The notes under the pieces are model-generated. The model was not told the origin of the DNA. It did no database searches and saw only the letters and a list, made by a program, of their open reading frames with translations. From NCBI GenBank assembly GCA_963805715.1, contig CAWDVK010000005.1:151543-215542 (forward strand): 64,000 nucleotides of DNA, written 5' to 3'. The DNA comes from CAWDVK01 sp963805715 (GTDB taxonomy: Bacteria; Actinomycetota; Actinomycetes; Streptosporangiales; Streptosporangiaceae). This document shows, in pieces, positions 17,760-26,451 of the stretch. Each line of letters opens with the position of its first letter. Position 1 is the first letter of the stretch. The translations under genes and the position numbers were made by a program.

Positions 17760-18944
17760 TCAGGGCACGGGCATGAGGCCGTACTCGGGGAAGACGGCGT
17801 GGCGGGTGGCCATGATGGCCTGGTCCACCGGGTCGGCGGGGTCGTAGCCGGACTCGAACCGCCTGTACCGGGCCCGGCCTCCCTCGGTCATCAGCTCGGG
17901 GGCGGGCCGCCCGGTGCGGCGGGAGGCGTACTCGCGCCACCCGGCCGGGATCCGCGCCTGCGGGTCGATCGGGTACCCGGCGGCCTCGGCGAGCAGGTGC
18001 GCCCAGGTGCGCGGGACGACGTGGAGCCGCTCGTAGCCGCCGCCGCCGGTCAGCAGCCAGCGGCCGCCGGCGCTCTGGTGGGCCAGCTGGTGGATCGCGG
18101 CGTGCGCGGCCCGCTGCCCGTCGATGGACAGCCGCAGGCCGGTCAGCGGGTCGAGCAGGTGGGTGTCACAGCCGTGCTGGCTGACCAGGATCTCCGGCCG
18201 GAAGGCCCGCACCAGCGGCGGCACGACGGCGTGGAAGGCGCGCAGCCAGCCGGCGTCGGCCGTGCCGGCCGGCAGCGCCACGTTCACCGCGGAGGCAACC
18301 GCGCCGGGGCCGCCGGTCTCGGACGGCATGCCGGTCCAGGGGAACAGGGTCAGCGGTGACTCGTGCAGGCTGATCGTCAGCACCCGGGGATCGTTGTAGA
18401 AGGCGGCCTGGACCCCGTCACCGTGGTGCGCGTCGATGTCCACGTAGGCGACCCGGTCCGCGCCGGCCAGCAGCAGCCAGGCGATCGCGATCGCCGGGTC
18501 GTTATACACGCAGAACCCGCTCGCGTTCCCGCTCATCGCGTGATGCAGCCCGCCCGCGATGCTCGCCCCGTGCGCGGCCGCGCCGGTCCACACCGCCCGG
18601 GCCGCGGCCAGCGTCGCGCCCGCCACCAGCGCGGACGCATCGTGCATGCCGGAGAACACCGGGTCATCCTCGGTACCGAGCCCGAAGCTCAGGATGGACG
18701 GGTCGGGGTCGGGGCCGCCGGCCTGCCGCACCGCCGCGATGTAGCGCCCGATATGCACCATCTGGAGCTGGACATCCGTGGCGGCCACCGGAGGCTCGAT
18801 CGACACCCCGGCCCGGCCGAACAGCCCGAACGCGCGAGCCAGCTCAATCGTCAGCTCGACCCGGATGGGCGCCATCGGATGGTCGGCCCCGAAGTCGTAG
18901 GCCGTCAGGCCCTCGTCCCAGGCCACGTGCAGCGTGCAGGGCAT
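17760..18944 (-). CDS. acuC: Histone deacetylase-like acetoin utilization protein AcuC
   Basis: 394 residues. It has the zinc-deacetylase motifs: GADHPMAPIRVELT near the start, the histidine pair in GGLHHAM, the metal-binding DIDAHHGDGVQAAFY, SQHGCDTH, and the C-terminal LLTGGGGYERLHVVPRTWA with the catalytic tyrosine region. AcuC removes acetyl groups from lysines of proteins such as acetyl-CoA synthetase. Length and motif order are complete. It is flanked by a terminator and unrelated genes, so it is probably transcribed alone. Confidence 0.92.
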   Translation of the reverse strand: MPCTLHVAWDEGLTAYDFGADHPMAPIRVELTIELARAFGLFGRAGVSIEPPVAATDVQLQMVHIGRYIAAVRQAGGPDPDPSILSFGLGTEDDPVFSGMHDASALVAGATLAAARAVWTGAAAHGASIAGGLHHAMSGNASGFCVYNDPAIAIAWLLLAGADRVAYVDIDAHHGDGVQAAFYNDPRVLTISLHESPLTLFPWTGMPSETGGPGAVASAVNVALPAGTADAGWLRAFHAVVPPLVRAFRPEILVSQHGCDTHLLDPLTGLRLSIDGQRAAHAAIHQLAHQSAGGRWLLTGGGGYERLHVVPRTWAHLLAEAAGYPIDPQARIPAGWREYASRRTGRPAPELMTEGGRARYRRFESGYDPADPVDQAIMATRHAVFPEYGLMPVP

Positions 18945-19042
18945 GCGTCATTCCTCCACAGTCATGCTTCCCGGCAGCGGAGGAATTCAGGCCCTGTCGC
19001 GCGCTCGGGTTCCCCGCGGCGGCCGGCTGAGCGCCGGGCTGG

Positions 19043-19453
19043 CTACACGAGGCCGGGGAAGAAGATGCCGATCTCCCGCTGCGCTGACTCTGGCGAGTCG
19101 GATCCGTGCACGATGTTCTGCTGGACTTCCAGCGCGTGGTCACCGCGGATGGTGCCCATCGGGGCGCGGATCGGGTCGGTAGAGCCGGCCAGCGCGCGGA
19201 ACGCCTCGATCGCCCGCGGCCCCTCCGCGACCAGCGCCACCAGCGGGCCGGAGGTGATGAAGTCGACCAGCTGCCCGAAGAACGGCCGGACCGAGTGCTC
19301 GGCGTAGTGCGCCTCGGCTCTCTCCCGGTCCAGCGTGCGCAGGTCCATCGCGACGATCTGCAGTCCCTTGCCCTCGATCCGGGACAGCACCTCGCCGATC
19401 AGCCCGCGCTGCACGCCGTCGGGCTTGATCAGGATCAGCGTTCGTTCTGTCAT
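19043..19453 (-). CDS. ndk: Nucleoside diphosphate kinase
   Basis: 136 residues, the normal length. MTERTLILIKPDGVQRGLIG at the start contains the conserved lysine, and NIVHGSDSPESAQREIGIFF holds the phosphohistidine. The enzyme moves the gamma-phosphate from ATP to other NDPs through this histidine. The ATG at 19453 follows GAGGGAG. It is a housekeeping gene in its own unit. Confidence 0.96.
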   Translation of the reverse strand: MTERTLILIKPDGVQRGLIGEVLSRIEGKGLQIVAMDLRTLDRERAEAHYAEHSVRPFFGQLVDFITSGPLVALVAEGPRAIEAFRALAGSTDPIRAPMGTIRGDHALEVQQNIVHGSDSPESAQREIGIFFPGLV

Positions 19454-19555
19454 GAATGCTCCCTCGCGGTGACACGGCGAGCAGATCACGCAGCGACACG
19501 GTCTACTTGCTCCGGCGACAATCGTACCGATACCGGCACGCCCGTGCCCCGGCTC

Positions 19556-19771
19556 TCAGCCGGCGCTTGTATTGGCCAGGATCCGGTGCGGCCACGCCCT
19601 CAGATTGGTACCCGGCGTGAACTGATGGAAGGCGCGGCAGGCCTCGGTGATGGTCTCCTGCACCATGTCCTCGGCGTCGGCCGGGTTGCGGGTCATGCGC
19701 AGGGCCGCCGCATGCAGCTGCCCCTCGTAAGGAATCACGTCTCGCTCGAACCGCGCGTCGGCGCAGGTCGG
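19556..19771 (-). pseudogene. ECF sigma factor (SigR-like) N-terminal remnant
   Basis: The frame carries FERDVIPYEGQLHAAALRMT, then RNPADAEDMVQETITEACRA and FHQFTPGTNLRAWPHRILAN, the sigma region 2 of SigR/RpoE-type factors. It ends at a stop immediately afterwards. Region 4 (promoter -35 recognition) is absent, and there is no ATG with a ribosome site. It is therefore a broken copy. Confidence 0.75.
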
Positions 19772-19793
19772 TGGCCTGGTTTAAGCTTGGCCG

Positions 19794-20499
19794 GTGGCTC
19801 TGGCTGCCCCGTCGCGGACCGCGCTGGTCCGCCGAGCGCGCCGGATCAATCGTGAATTGGCCCGGCTCTACCCGGATGCGCATATCGAGCTCAATTTCAC
19901 CTCTCCGCTGGAACTGCTAATCGCCACGATCCTGTCCGCGCAGACGACCGACCGCAGGGTCAATGCGGTGACGCGGGTCCTGTTCGCCCGGTACCGGACC
20001 GCTTGCGACTACGCCGCCGCGGACCGGGCGGAGCTGGAGAAGCTGATCCAGCCGACCGGCTTCTACCATGTCAAGGCGAACAGCCTGATCGCGCTCGGCC
20101 AGGGGGTGTGCGACCGCTTCGGCGGCGAGGTTCCCGGCACGCTGGAAGAGCTGGTGACACTGCCGGGAGTTGGCCGCAAGACCGCCAATGTGGTGCTCGG
20201 CGGCGCCTTCGGCAAGCCGGGCGTCACGGTGGACACCCACGTCGCCCGGCTGGCCAGGCGGTTCGGCTGGACGGCGAGCAAGGACCCGGGCAGGATCGAG
20301 CAAGACATCGCGGCGCTGCTGCCCCGGCAGGAGTGGACCGCGGCCTCGAACCGGCTGATCTGGCATGGCCGCCGGGTCTGTCATGCCCGCAGGCGCCTGC
20401 GGTGCCTGCGGGATAGCCCGGCTGTGCCCGTCGTTCGGCGAGGGCCCGACCGACGCGGAGACCGCGCGCAAGCTGGTCAAGACCGGACCATTCGGGTAA
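19794..20499 (+). pseudogene. nth: Endonuclease III, frameshifted in the Fe-S loop
   Basis: A GTG start at 19794 leads through the full HhH-GPD domain: LIATILSAQTTDRRVNAVT, LPGVGRKTANVVLGGAFGK with the catalytic lysine, and VDTHVARLARRFGW with the catalytic aspartate. At about 20390, just after the first cluster cysteine (RRVCHARR), the frame shifts by one base. The other frame supplies ACGACGIARLCPSFGEGP with the remaining cluster cysteines and the expected end at 20499. Joined length is about 235 residues, normal for Nth, which removes oxidised pyrimidines. Without the shift correction the 4Fe-4S cluster cannot form. Confidence 0.85.
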
Positions 20500-20512
20500 C
20501 CGCGACCGGCTG

Positions 20513-21286
20513 TCAGCCGGCCTGCGGCCAGTGCGCTCCATCGGAGGGACCGCTGGGCCGCGGTGCGCTAGCCGGCGGGACGGTGGCGTCCGGCTGGCCT
20601 GAGCGCCGAAGCGAGTCGGCGACGAATCCGCTGGCCTTGAGGTCATCGACGAAGGCGCGGAGGAACTGGATGGTCTCCGGGCTGCGGGTCCTGGTCGTGC
20701 CCAGCGCCTGCCGGATTTCCATGAACCGGCCCTCGATCAGGCGGAAGCCGCGGTGGCTGCTGACGAATTCCGTCATCGGCTGCCTGATGCCGGCCGCGAC
20801 CTCCAGGCCCTGGTCCAGGAACACCTGCACGCCGTCGTCTGCGCGCACCACGCTGGCGTGCTCCAGGGTGCGGGAGAGGAAAAGGTCGTAGGCAGATCCC
20901 TGCTTGACGCCGATGCGCACGTGCTTGCGGTCAACGTCAGCCGCGGTGGTGACAGCCGAGTCCGCGGGTACGGCGAACACGCCCTCGATCACGACGTACG
21001 GCGCGGTAAACGCGACCTGCGCCTCCCGCGCGGGCTCGATGGCCAGGAAGCAGATGTCAGCCCGCCCCGCCGTCATCGCCTCGAAGGACGTACGCGCCGC
21101 ATCGGAGCAGACCCACTGCACCGGCAGCCGCAGCCGCGAGCCCAGCTCGCGGGCGATGTCGACCGTCACGCCGGACGGTGCCGTCGGCGGGCCCTGGGCC
21201 AGCACCGGATTGCCCAGGTTGATGGCGGCACGCAGGGTGCCTGTCGGCGCGAGATCCCGGACGATGGCGGCAGGCGCGATGCTCAT
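20513..21286 (-). CDS. Solute-binding protein family 3 type domain protein without signal peptide
   Basis: 257 residues of periplasmic-binding-protein type 2 fold: LRAAINLGNPVLAQG, GVTVDIARELGSRLRLPVQW, AGRADICFLAIEPAREAQVA and AADVDRKHVRIGVKQGSAYD. Such domains bind amino acids for ABC importers. No signal peptide or lipobox precedes the domain, and no permease or ATPase gene is near. It may be cytosolic or an enzyme-like relative (cyclohexadienyl dehydratase type). The last 30 residues are Pro/Ser-rich. Confidence 0.75.
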   Translation of the reverse strand: MSIAPAAIVRDLAPTGTLRAAINLGNPVLAQGPPTAPSGVTVDIARELGSRLRLPVQWVCSDAARTSFEAMTAGRADICFLAIEPAREAQVAFTAPYVVIEGVFAVPADSAVTTAADVDRKHVRIGVKQGSAYDLFLSRTLEHASVVRADDGVQVFLDQGLEVAAGIRQPMTEFVSSHRGFRLIEGRFMEIRQALGTTRTRSPETIQFLRAFVDDLKASGFVADSLRRSGQPDATVPPASAPRPSGPSDGAHWPQAG

Positions 21287-21420
21287 GAGGACACCCTATG
21301 GAGGACTGCCGGGGCCCCGGCGCGGGCAGTCGAGCGGCCGCGGCTGCTGGACGCACCGGCGACGCCGGACGCTGGCAAGCCGAAACTCGGGCGCGTCGCC
21401 CCGCCTGACCGCCGTGCCGG

Positions 21421-21600
21421 CTAGGCCTCCTGAAGGTCGGAAAGCTTGACGAACCGCGACAGCTCGCGCACCGAACGGACCTCTGCGACGTAGAACCCGC
21501 GGTGGCAGATCCGGAGCCACTCGCCGTCACGGCCGTCGGCGGTGAGGGACAGGCGGATGACATCGATCCGCCAGTCACCGTCAGCGCTCCGCAGCCGCAT
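21421..21600 (-). CDS. Small conserved-looking protein (59 aa), function unknown
   Basis: The frame encodes MRLRSADGDWRIDVIRLSLT, then DGRDGEWLRICHRGFYVAEV and ELSRFVKLSDLQEA. Sequence of the form 'DGEWLR(I)..G..VAEVRSVAELARFV(D)L' recurs in small actinobacterial proteins, and third-position GC is high. It sits 134 bp upstream of the solute-binding gene on the same strand. No function is known. Confidence 0.6.
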   Translation of the reverse strand: MRLRSADGDWRIDVIRLSLTADGRDGEWLRICHRGFYVAEVRSVRELSRFVKLSDLQEA

Positions 21601-22116
21601 GGCACAACTGTCCCATGAGTCACAAACGGTACGCTAAGCCTCAGCCGTCGCGAAGGCCCGGTGACCCGCAGGATCGCCCCTCGCACCCGGAATCTCGGTA
21701 ACGGGGCATCCTCATGTCCGTCAGCGTGGACAGGCCCCGTGCGCCGCAGTGGGCGCACGGGGCCCTAGTCGAACTGGTCGGCACGGGGGAGCCGACCCGC
21801 TCAAAGGGGAGGGCCAGCCTTGACCGCGCCCGGGGGAGGCGGCAGGTCGGTGACCCTACCCATGGGTAACAACCCCTCAGCGGCGTGAATGATGCCCGCG
21901 CGCCGCCGTGTCTCTGGTCACATTCTGTAGATCCGCAGCCTGCGACCGCCGGCGAGAGCTTCACGACGTGGCCCTGTTAATCCGCAAGCGAAGCCGATCG
22001 CTGACGCCGATGCAGGCCAGCTATGGGTGACCAGCGCGTTGCAGGAGGCACGGGTGGCCGTCAGTACGTGGCGAAATGCGGGGCGCCTCTCGCGCGTCGG
22101 GCCGGAATCCGGAGTC
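21601..22116. other. Non-coding gap with a hairpin
   Basis: No frame here has convincing coding character. The notable element is the hairpin at 21733-21764. The rest is plain GC-rich sequence between two leftward genes. Confidence 0.5.
21733..21764. terminator. Strong GC-rich hairpin
   Basis: GGCCCCGTGCGCC and GGCGCACGGGGCC are perfect 13-bp arms around a six-base loop. It resembles an actinobacterial terminator and could end transcription from the DUF2637 gene upstream on the minus strand. Confidence 0.7.
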
Positions 22117-22692
22117 TCAAACCGCGTCGGAGGTGGCTGGCTTCAGCTGCGCGGGGCTGAGCGCGACGTCTGAGGTGTCTGGATCCGCGTGCCAGGGCCA
22201 CCACGCCGCAGTGTCCGGATCGCCTGGCGGGCTCGCGGCACGGACCGTGCGCAGGTGCCTCAGCATTGATAGCCACAGCCCGAATCCGAGCAGGAACAGC
22301 ACCCAGGGCATCGCCGCCACAGCGGCAGCAGTGGGCTGCTGAGGCAGGCTAATACCCGCCGCGTGCACGGCCCCTACTACGGCGACCACAGCGAGGAAGA
22401 ACATGACCGAAAGCCACGCATAGCCCTGTATCCACCACTCGGCGCCGCGCAGTGCCAGCGCGGCCACGCACGCGACCATCAGCATGGCATAGACGATCAG
22501 CGGATATAGTCCCGCCAGCGCAGGGGAAACCCCGGCGGCCACCGCGATCTCGCGGATCCCCGCATAGGACAAAAGGAAGGCAGCCACGGCAAGCAGCGCT
22601 ACTCCGGTGATCACAATCACAACCGCGGTCACCTGGAACCCGTTGCCGCAATCCGCCGCCCGGAACCTGGGCGCGCCAGAGAAGTTAGTCAT
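22117..22692 (-). CDS. DUF2637 membrane protein (SpdB/AICE-associated type)
   Basis: 191 residues with four helices. It starts with a variable leader, then AFLLSYAGIREIAVAAGVSP, LYPLIVYAMLMVACVAALAL, RGAEWWIQGYAWLSVMFFL and MPWVLFLLGFGLWLSMLRHL. This is the DUF2637 pattern, common on actinomycete plasmids and integrative elements next to spread (spd) and replication genes. Here no replication or transfer genes accompany it, so it is an isolated relic or an independently kept gene. It marks the left side of the accessory region. Confidence 0.8.
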   Translation of the reverse strand: MTNFSGAPRFRAADCGNGFQVTAVVIVITGVALLAVAAFLLSYAGIREIAVAAGVSPALAGLYPLIVYAMLMVACVAALALRGAEWWIQGYAWLSVMFFLAVVAVVGAVHAAGISLPQQPTAAAVAAMPWVLFLLGFGLWLSMLRHLRTVRAASPPGDPDTAAWWPWHADPDTSDVALSPAQLKPATSDAV

Positions 22693-23294
22693 AGGGCTTG
22701 AACGTACCCCGTCCGCCTATAGCTGGAAAGGAGCGAAACGCCCCAGCCCAGCGTCATAACCGGACCCCGCGCCGCCTGCCCGCGCTTTGGCCGTATGAAC
22801 AATCTGTGCCAGTGGCCATGCGGTGTGGCGCTGACAGCACGGTCCGGCACGGGCGTCGGCTGCCCGCACCCGGCGCACGCGTCTGCCTGAGGCTCGGCGT
22901 CATGACGAGAATCACCGTTCGGGCCGGCAGTCCGTAATGTGCTAATCGAAATATTTTGCGTGCAGATCATGACGTCACGGCCTGGATCGCGCACACCTGT
23001 CATGGCTCGGACCGCAAGAAGCGGGCGCGCCAGGAACAACGCCTGAGATCCGCGGATCGGCCCGGCATTGTCGTATTTTCCGGGCGCGCCGCAGCCCGAA
23101 TTTCCGCGCAGCCGCTGCTAGCGTGACACAAGCACCTAAAGGGAACAGAGCGCGTTACCTGACGGCAAGGCCCACCTGATGGATGAACTCGGCATCTCGT
23201 GACATGCATGCAGCGGCTTCAATGGTGACTCTTGGGCTCGCGTTCGTGTTCGGAATGGCTTGACCTACCTCAAGCCACACATCGGAGGCCATGG
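22693..23294. other. Non-coding or decayed gap
   Basis: About 600 bp with no supported gene. A leftward frame at 22689-23039 includes a CAGCGQPTP cysteine pair but lacks a ribosome site and resembles nothing I know. AT content rises around 22930-23120, which suits a promoter for the rightward exported-protein operon. Confidence 0.4.
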
Positions 23295-24731
23295 ATGCTT
23301 CGAGCAGGTGACAGGCGCGGCAGTGGCCTGAGCGTCGCCCAGCCGGGGCCGGGCGCATTGCGGATCAGCCGGCGCAGCGTACTGGCCGGCGGCGCCGGCA
23401 CCGCGGCGTTGATCGCATCGCCGGACCTGTTCTCTGCGCTACGGGAGCCCGCTGCCGCCTCGGCGGGCTCCATCCGGAGCGCGTTCTTTCTCTATGGCGT
23501 TACCGGCGCCGCCGATCCGGCCGGGGCGACGGTCCGGGCTGCCCGGCCTCCGGCGCTGCGCCACCCGGCCCGCGTCTCGTTGCGGCCGGTCGCGACCCGG
23601 CTGGCCGGACTTCCGGCGCAGTCCGCGGATCGGTCGGCTCTGGCCCTGATCACGACGGAAGAGCGTTCCGACGGGGCGGCGGTGACCTTAACTCTGGTGG
23701 ACATGCTGTCCGGGACCGCGGAGTCGGGCGGCACTCTCGAGCTGCCTGACCTGCCGCCCGCGACATCTCTGCTGGTTACCCCGGTCTTCTCCGCGGATTT
23801 CGCGACGGTCGCGCTCGTATTGTCGATCACGGTGCCGACGAGCATGCGCAACGTGAGCAAGATAAATCCGCACACCGGGCGGGCCATGACTGTTCCGACG
23901 GCTACGTGGACCTCGCATCACGCCCTGGCATATTTCGACCGCGGCACCGCATCATTCACAGGGCCATACCACCTATCCGACGCCCCGTCCCTCGCTCTGG
24001 TCAGCGCGGCTGCCGATGCCCGTCACCTGTATCTGTGGACGGTAAAAGAGGCGGCAGCCGTTCGCTCCCGGAACGGGCATCCGTGGCAGGACCCCGTTCC
24101 GCGGTTCTCTTCTTATCCGCTGGGGTCAGGGACCGCCCGGTTCTGCGTGCCCGCTCCCGGGCCGTGGCCCACCGGCGGGGAGCCAGTCGCGATGCTGGCG
24201 ACCGGCCACATTGCGCGCCTGGTCAACGGCCGCCAAGTCCTGCTCTACTCACCCCGCTCCGGTGAAGGCCGGCAGATCAGGCTCGCCGCACTCAACGTCC
24301 CGTCGACAAAGCCTGGCGCTGTCACCCTGGCACCACGACCGGACGGAACGGTCTTCATCAACAACCCGGCCATCGGGCGGGCGGTCATCGCTGACCCGGC
24401 GGGGTCGTTCCGCGAGACGGCGGTAATCAGCTATCCGAGGCCGGCCGGTCCGTTCGGCGGGCCGTGCGGCAAGGCGGCGCTCTCGCAGGACGGCCGCATG
24501 GTCTACGTCCTGGGCCCGGCGGGGGCGGGCGGTCTCAGCGCCTATGACATCCGCACCGGAGTGCTCGCCGCGTCCTACAGTCACGGGGAGCACTACACCG
24601 GCGTGTACCAGCTGGCCAGCAGCGTGCTCCTGGCCGTCAGCCCGACCAGGCCCCAGCTTGTGTTCTTCACCCCATCCCTCATGCCGATAGGGACGGCCGA
24701 CACTGATGTGCGCGTGGCGGCGGTGTTCTGA
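23295..24731 (+). CDS. Tat-exported beta-propeller-like protein
   Basis: 478 residues. The N-terminus carries a twin-arginine signal (SRRSVLAGGAGTAALIASPD) ending in an Ala-rich cleavage region near residue 60. The rest is all-beta with recurring blades: LALITTEERSDGAAVTLTLV, DARHLYLWTVKEAA, DGRMVYVLGPAGAGGLSAYD. This looks like a YVTN/lactonase or amine-dehydrogenase heavy-chain-type propeller. The ATG at 23295 follows CGGAGG. Its stop overlaps the next start (TGATG). A MauE-like gene lies two genes on, which also pairs with a propeller in methylamine dehydrogenase clusters. Enzymatic activity is unproven. Confidence 0.7.
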   Translation: MLRAGDRRGSGLSVAQPGPGALRISRRSVLAGGAGTAALIASPDLFSALREPAAASAGSIRSAFFLYGVTGAADPAGATVRAARPPALRHPARVSLRPVATRLAGLPAQSADRSALALITTEERSDGAAVTLTLVDMLSGTAESGGTLELPDLPPATSLLVTPVFSADFATVALVLSITVPTSMRNVSKINPHTGRAMTVPTATWTSHHALAYFDRGTASFTGPYHLSDAPSLALVSAAADARHLYLWTVKEAAAVRSRNGHPWQDPVPRFSSYPLGSGTARFCVPAPGPWPTGGEPVAMLATGHIARLVNGRQVLLYSPRSGEGRQIRLAALNVPSTKPGAVTLAPRPDGTVFINNPAIGRAVIADPAGSFRETAVISYPRPAGPFGGPCGKAALSQDGRMVYVLGPAGAGGLSAYDIRTGVLAASYSHGEHYTGVYQLASSVLLAVSPTRPQLVFFTPSLMPIGTADTDVRVAAVF

Positions 24732-25519
24732 TGGCCCCTCATGCCGCATCCCATCAAGATCGGAGCCAGATGTCGGGAGTAGAGCCGGGCATGGGCGGCT
24801 ATGACACGGCGAGCAGAGTCCAGGAGGTCTGGCCAGCGGCTAGTAAGTACGGTCATCCTCAATACTGGGTGCGGTACTTCGCGCCGTCGCCTGGGGATTA
24901 TCTTCTCGAGGATGCTGCGGTGTCTGAGTGCCAGGCAATATGGGACAGCGGCGGTCACTACCTGAGCCCCATCAGCGCGCCTGCGCAGTACAATCTGAGC
25001 AGCACCCATTCCGCCACAGGTCTCGCCGACGCGCAGGCCTTTGTGTCGGCGATGATTACCGCGTATCACAAAGTGCGTCCTCTTCTGCTGCCGGACAACG
25101 GTATTCTCTGCTGCTGGCTTGACCAGGAATATTCCACCTCCCTGAGCCTTCACTACTGGAACGGCTGGGCGGGGTACATAAATGGATACGATTTCGGGGG
25201 GCACGGACAGGTGCTGCATGCCGGCCTGTACTGCAGCCCGGACTCGCCGTATCCCAACTGCTCGACCATAGGCAGCGCCTCGGCCCATTACTGTTTCGGC
25301 ATCTGGACACCCGAGGACCAGGCGTGCGGCCACACTCTCAGGAACCCGCCGCCCTACGCCCCGATGACCTGCGGCTCACTAGCATCCACGCGCGTCATAC
25401 TCTGGCAATTCCATGAGGACATTGAATACCCAGGATGTCATCTCACGGTTAATGTGGATTGTAACTGGAGCAATCTCAACTTTGCCAGGCACTGCTTCAA
25501 CGTCAGCTCCTATTCATAG
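24731..25519 (+). CDS. DUF1906-like (Rv2525c-type) glycoside hydrolase-fold protein
   Basis: 262 residues. GMGGYDTASRVQEVW near residue 20, then YWVRYFAPSPGDYLLEDAAV, ILCCWLDQEYSTSLSLHYWN, LHAGLYCS and RVILWQFHED trace a TIM-barrel of the DUF1906/GH25-like type, as in Rv2525c. The family is tied to cell-wall metabolism and is usually exported. Here no clear signal peptide precedes the domain, and the eight or more cysteines suggest an extracytoplasmic location anyway. Translation is coupled to the propeller gene (TGATG). The start is therefore fixed by overlap rather than by a ribosome site. Confidence 0.7.
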   Translation: MAPHAASHQDRSQMSGVEPGMGGYDTASRVQEVWPAASKYGHPQYWVRYFAPSPGDYLLEDAAVSECQAIWDSGGHYLSPISAPAQYNLSSTHSATGLADAQAFVSAMITAYHKVRPLLLPDNGILCCWLDQEYSTSLSLHYWNGWAGYINGYDFGGHGQVLHAGLYCSPDSPYPNCSTIGSASAHYCFGIWTPEDQACGHTLRNPPPYAPMTCGSLASTRVILWQFHEDIEYPGCHLTVNVDCNWSNLNFARHCFNVSSYS

Positions 25520-25533
25520 GGACCACGGCAGAA

Positions 25534-26451
25534 GTGGCTGAAATGGTTCCCGGCGCTGCCGAGGTGCTGTCCGGGATGGTCGTCAGCGCAGCGGCACTGC
25601 TAGTAGCGGCCGGGGCGGCCAAGATGCACGGTGCCGTGCGCGGCACCGATGGTGACAGCGCCATCCGGCGCGCGCTCGGGATCTGGCCGGGCCACTGGCG
25701 GCTCGTCGAAGCGGCCGCGGGCGCGGCGGAATGCGCGACGGGCGCGGCAGTATGCGCTGGAATCTTCCCCGTGCTGGCAGGCGCGACGATGGCCGGGCTG
25801 GGCGCCGTGTTCACCGCGCTGCTGCTGAACGCCCGCCGTGCCGCAGTGCCCGGCGGCTGCGGGTGCCTCCGATGGCGTCACGGAGAGGCCGGGGCGGTGA
25901 CGTGGCTGGTTATTGCCCGGGCAGGGTGGATCCTCGCCGCCGGCCTAGCCAGCGTCGCCCTCCCGCGGCCGGGGCTACCGTTCTTCGCGCGGCCATGGTT
26001 CTACGCCGGAGTCGCCGCAGGCTCAATCATGCTGGCGTTGCTGAGCGCGGCTCCGGCCTCTTACCGGGGGTTGTGCGGCTGGCAGAGGTGGCTTCCAGTC
26101 CGCGGTACGCTCGCCAGCCTCACGCGGCACCCAGTTTTCGCGGCCATGGCCGGGCCGGCCGGACTATTTGGCCAGGAGTTCGGCTACCGCCGCGCCGGGT
26201 GCGCCGAGGAGTTCTGGTTCCGCGCGTCACCTGAATCGCAGTGCCGGCCTGGCGCGGTCGTCTTCCGGGTCATGCGGCTCCCTGGCGGAGCGCTGGCGGT
26301 ACATGCGTCAGTGCGGGACGCCATGCCGCCAGCAGCACGGCGGCGCGCCTGGCCTGGCCCCCTGCTCCCCACCGCAGTTGCAGCCAGCGGCCTTGAGGCG
26401 GACAGCTGCCGACAAACGCTGCCGACAAACCGCTATCAGGCAAAGGGATGA
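25534..26451 (+). CDS. MauE-like (DoxX-fold) membrane protein
   Basis: 305 residues. The first 180 form four or five helices: VLSGMVVSAAALLVAAGAAK, LVEAAAGAAECATGAAVCAG, AGLGAVFTALLLNARRA, then an ALPGGCGCLRWRH-like cysteine motif (VPGGCGCLRWRHGEAG) and VTWLVIARAGWILAAGL. This matches MauE, which helps form disulfides or mature the small subunit of methylamine dehydrogenase. Residues 190-305 are a soluble Cys/Arg-rich tail not typical of MauE. It follows the DUF1906 gene by 14 bp and overlaps the next by ATGA, so it belongs to the same operon. Confidence 0.7.
   Translation: MAEMVPGAAEVLSGMVVSAAALLVAAGAAKMHGAVRGTDGDSAIRRALGIWPGHWRLVEAAAGAAECATGAAVCAGIFPVLAGATMAGLGAVFTALLLNARRAAVPGGCGCLRWRHGEAGAVTWLVIARAGWILAAGLASVALPRPGLPFFARPWFYAGVAAGSIMLALLSAAPASYRGLCGWQRWLPVRGTLASLTRHPVFAAMAGPAGLFGQEFGYRRAGCAEEFWFRASPESQCRPGAVVFRVMRLPGGALAVHASVRDAMPPAARRRAWPGPLLPTAVAASGLEADSCRQTLPTNRYQAKG

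Noticed and set aside
22689..23039. Leftward 116-codon frame with CAGCGQPTP
   Set aside because: No start signal, weak codon bias; the cysteine pair alone is not enough.
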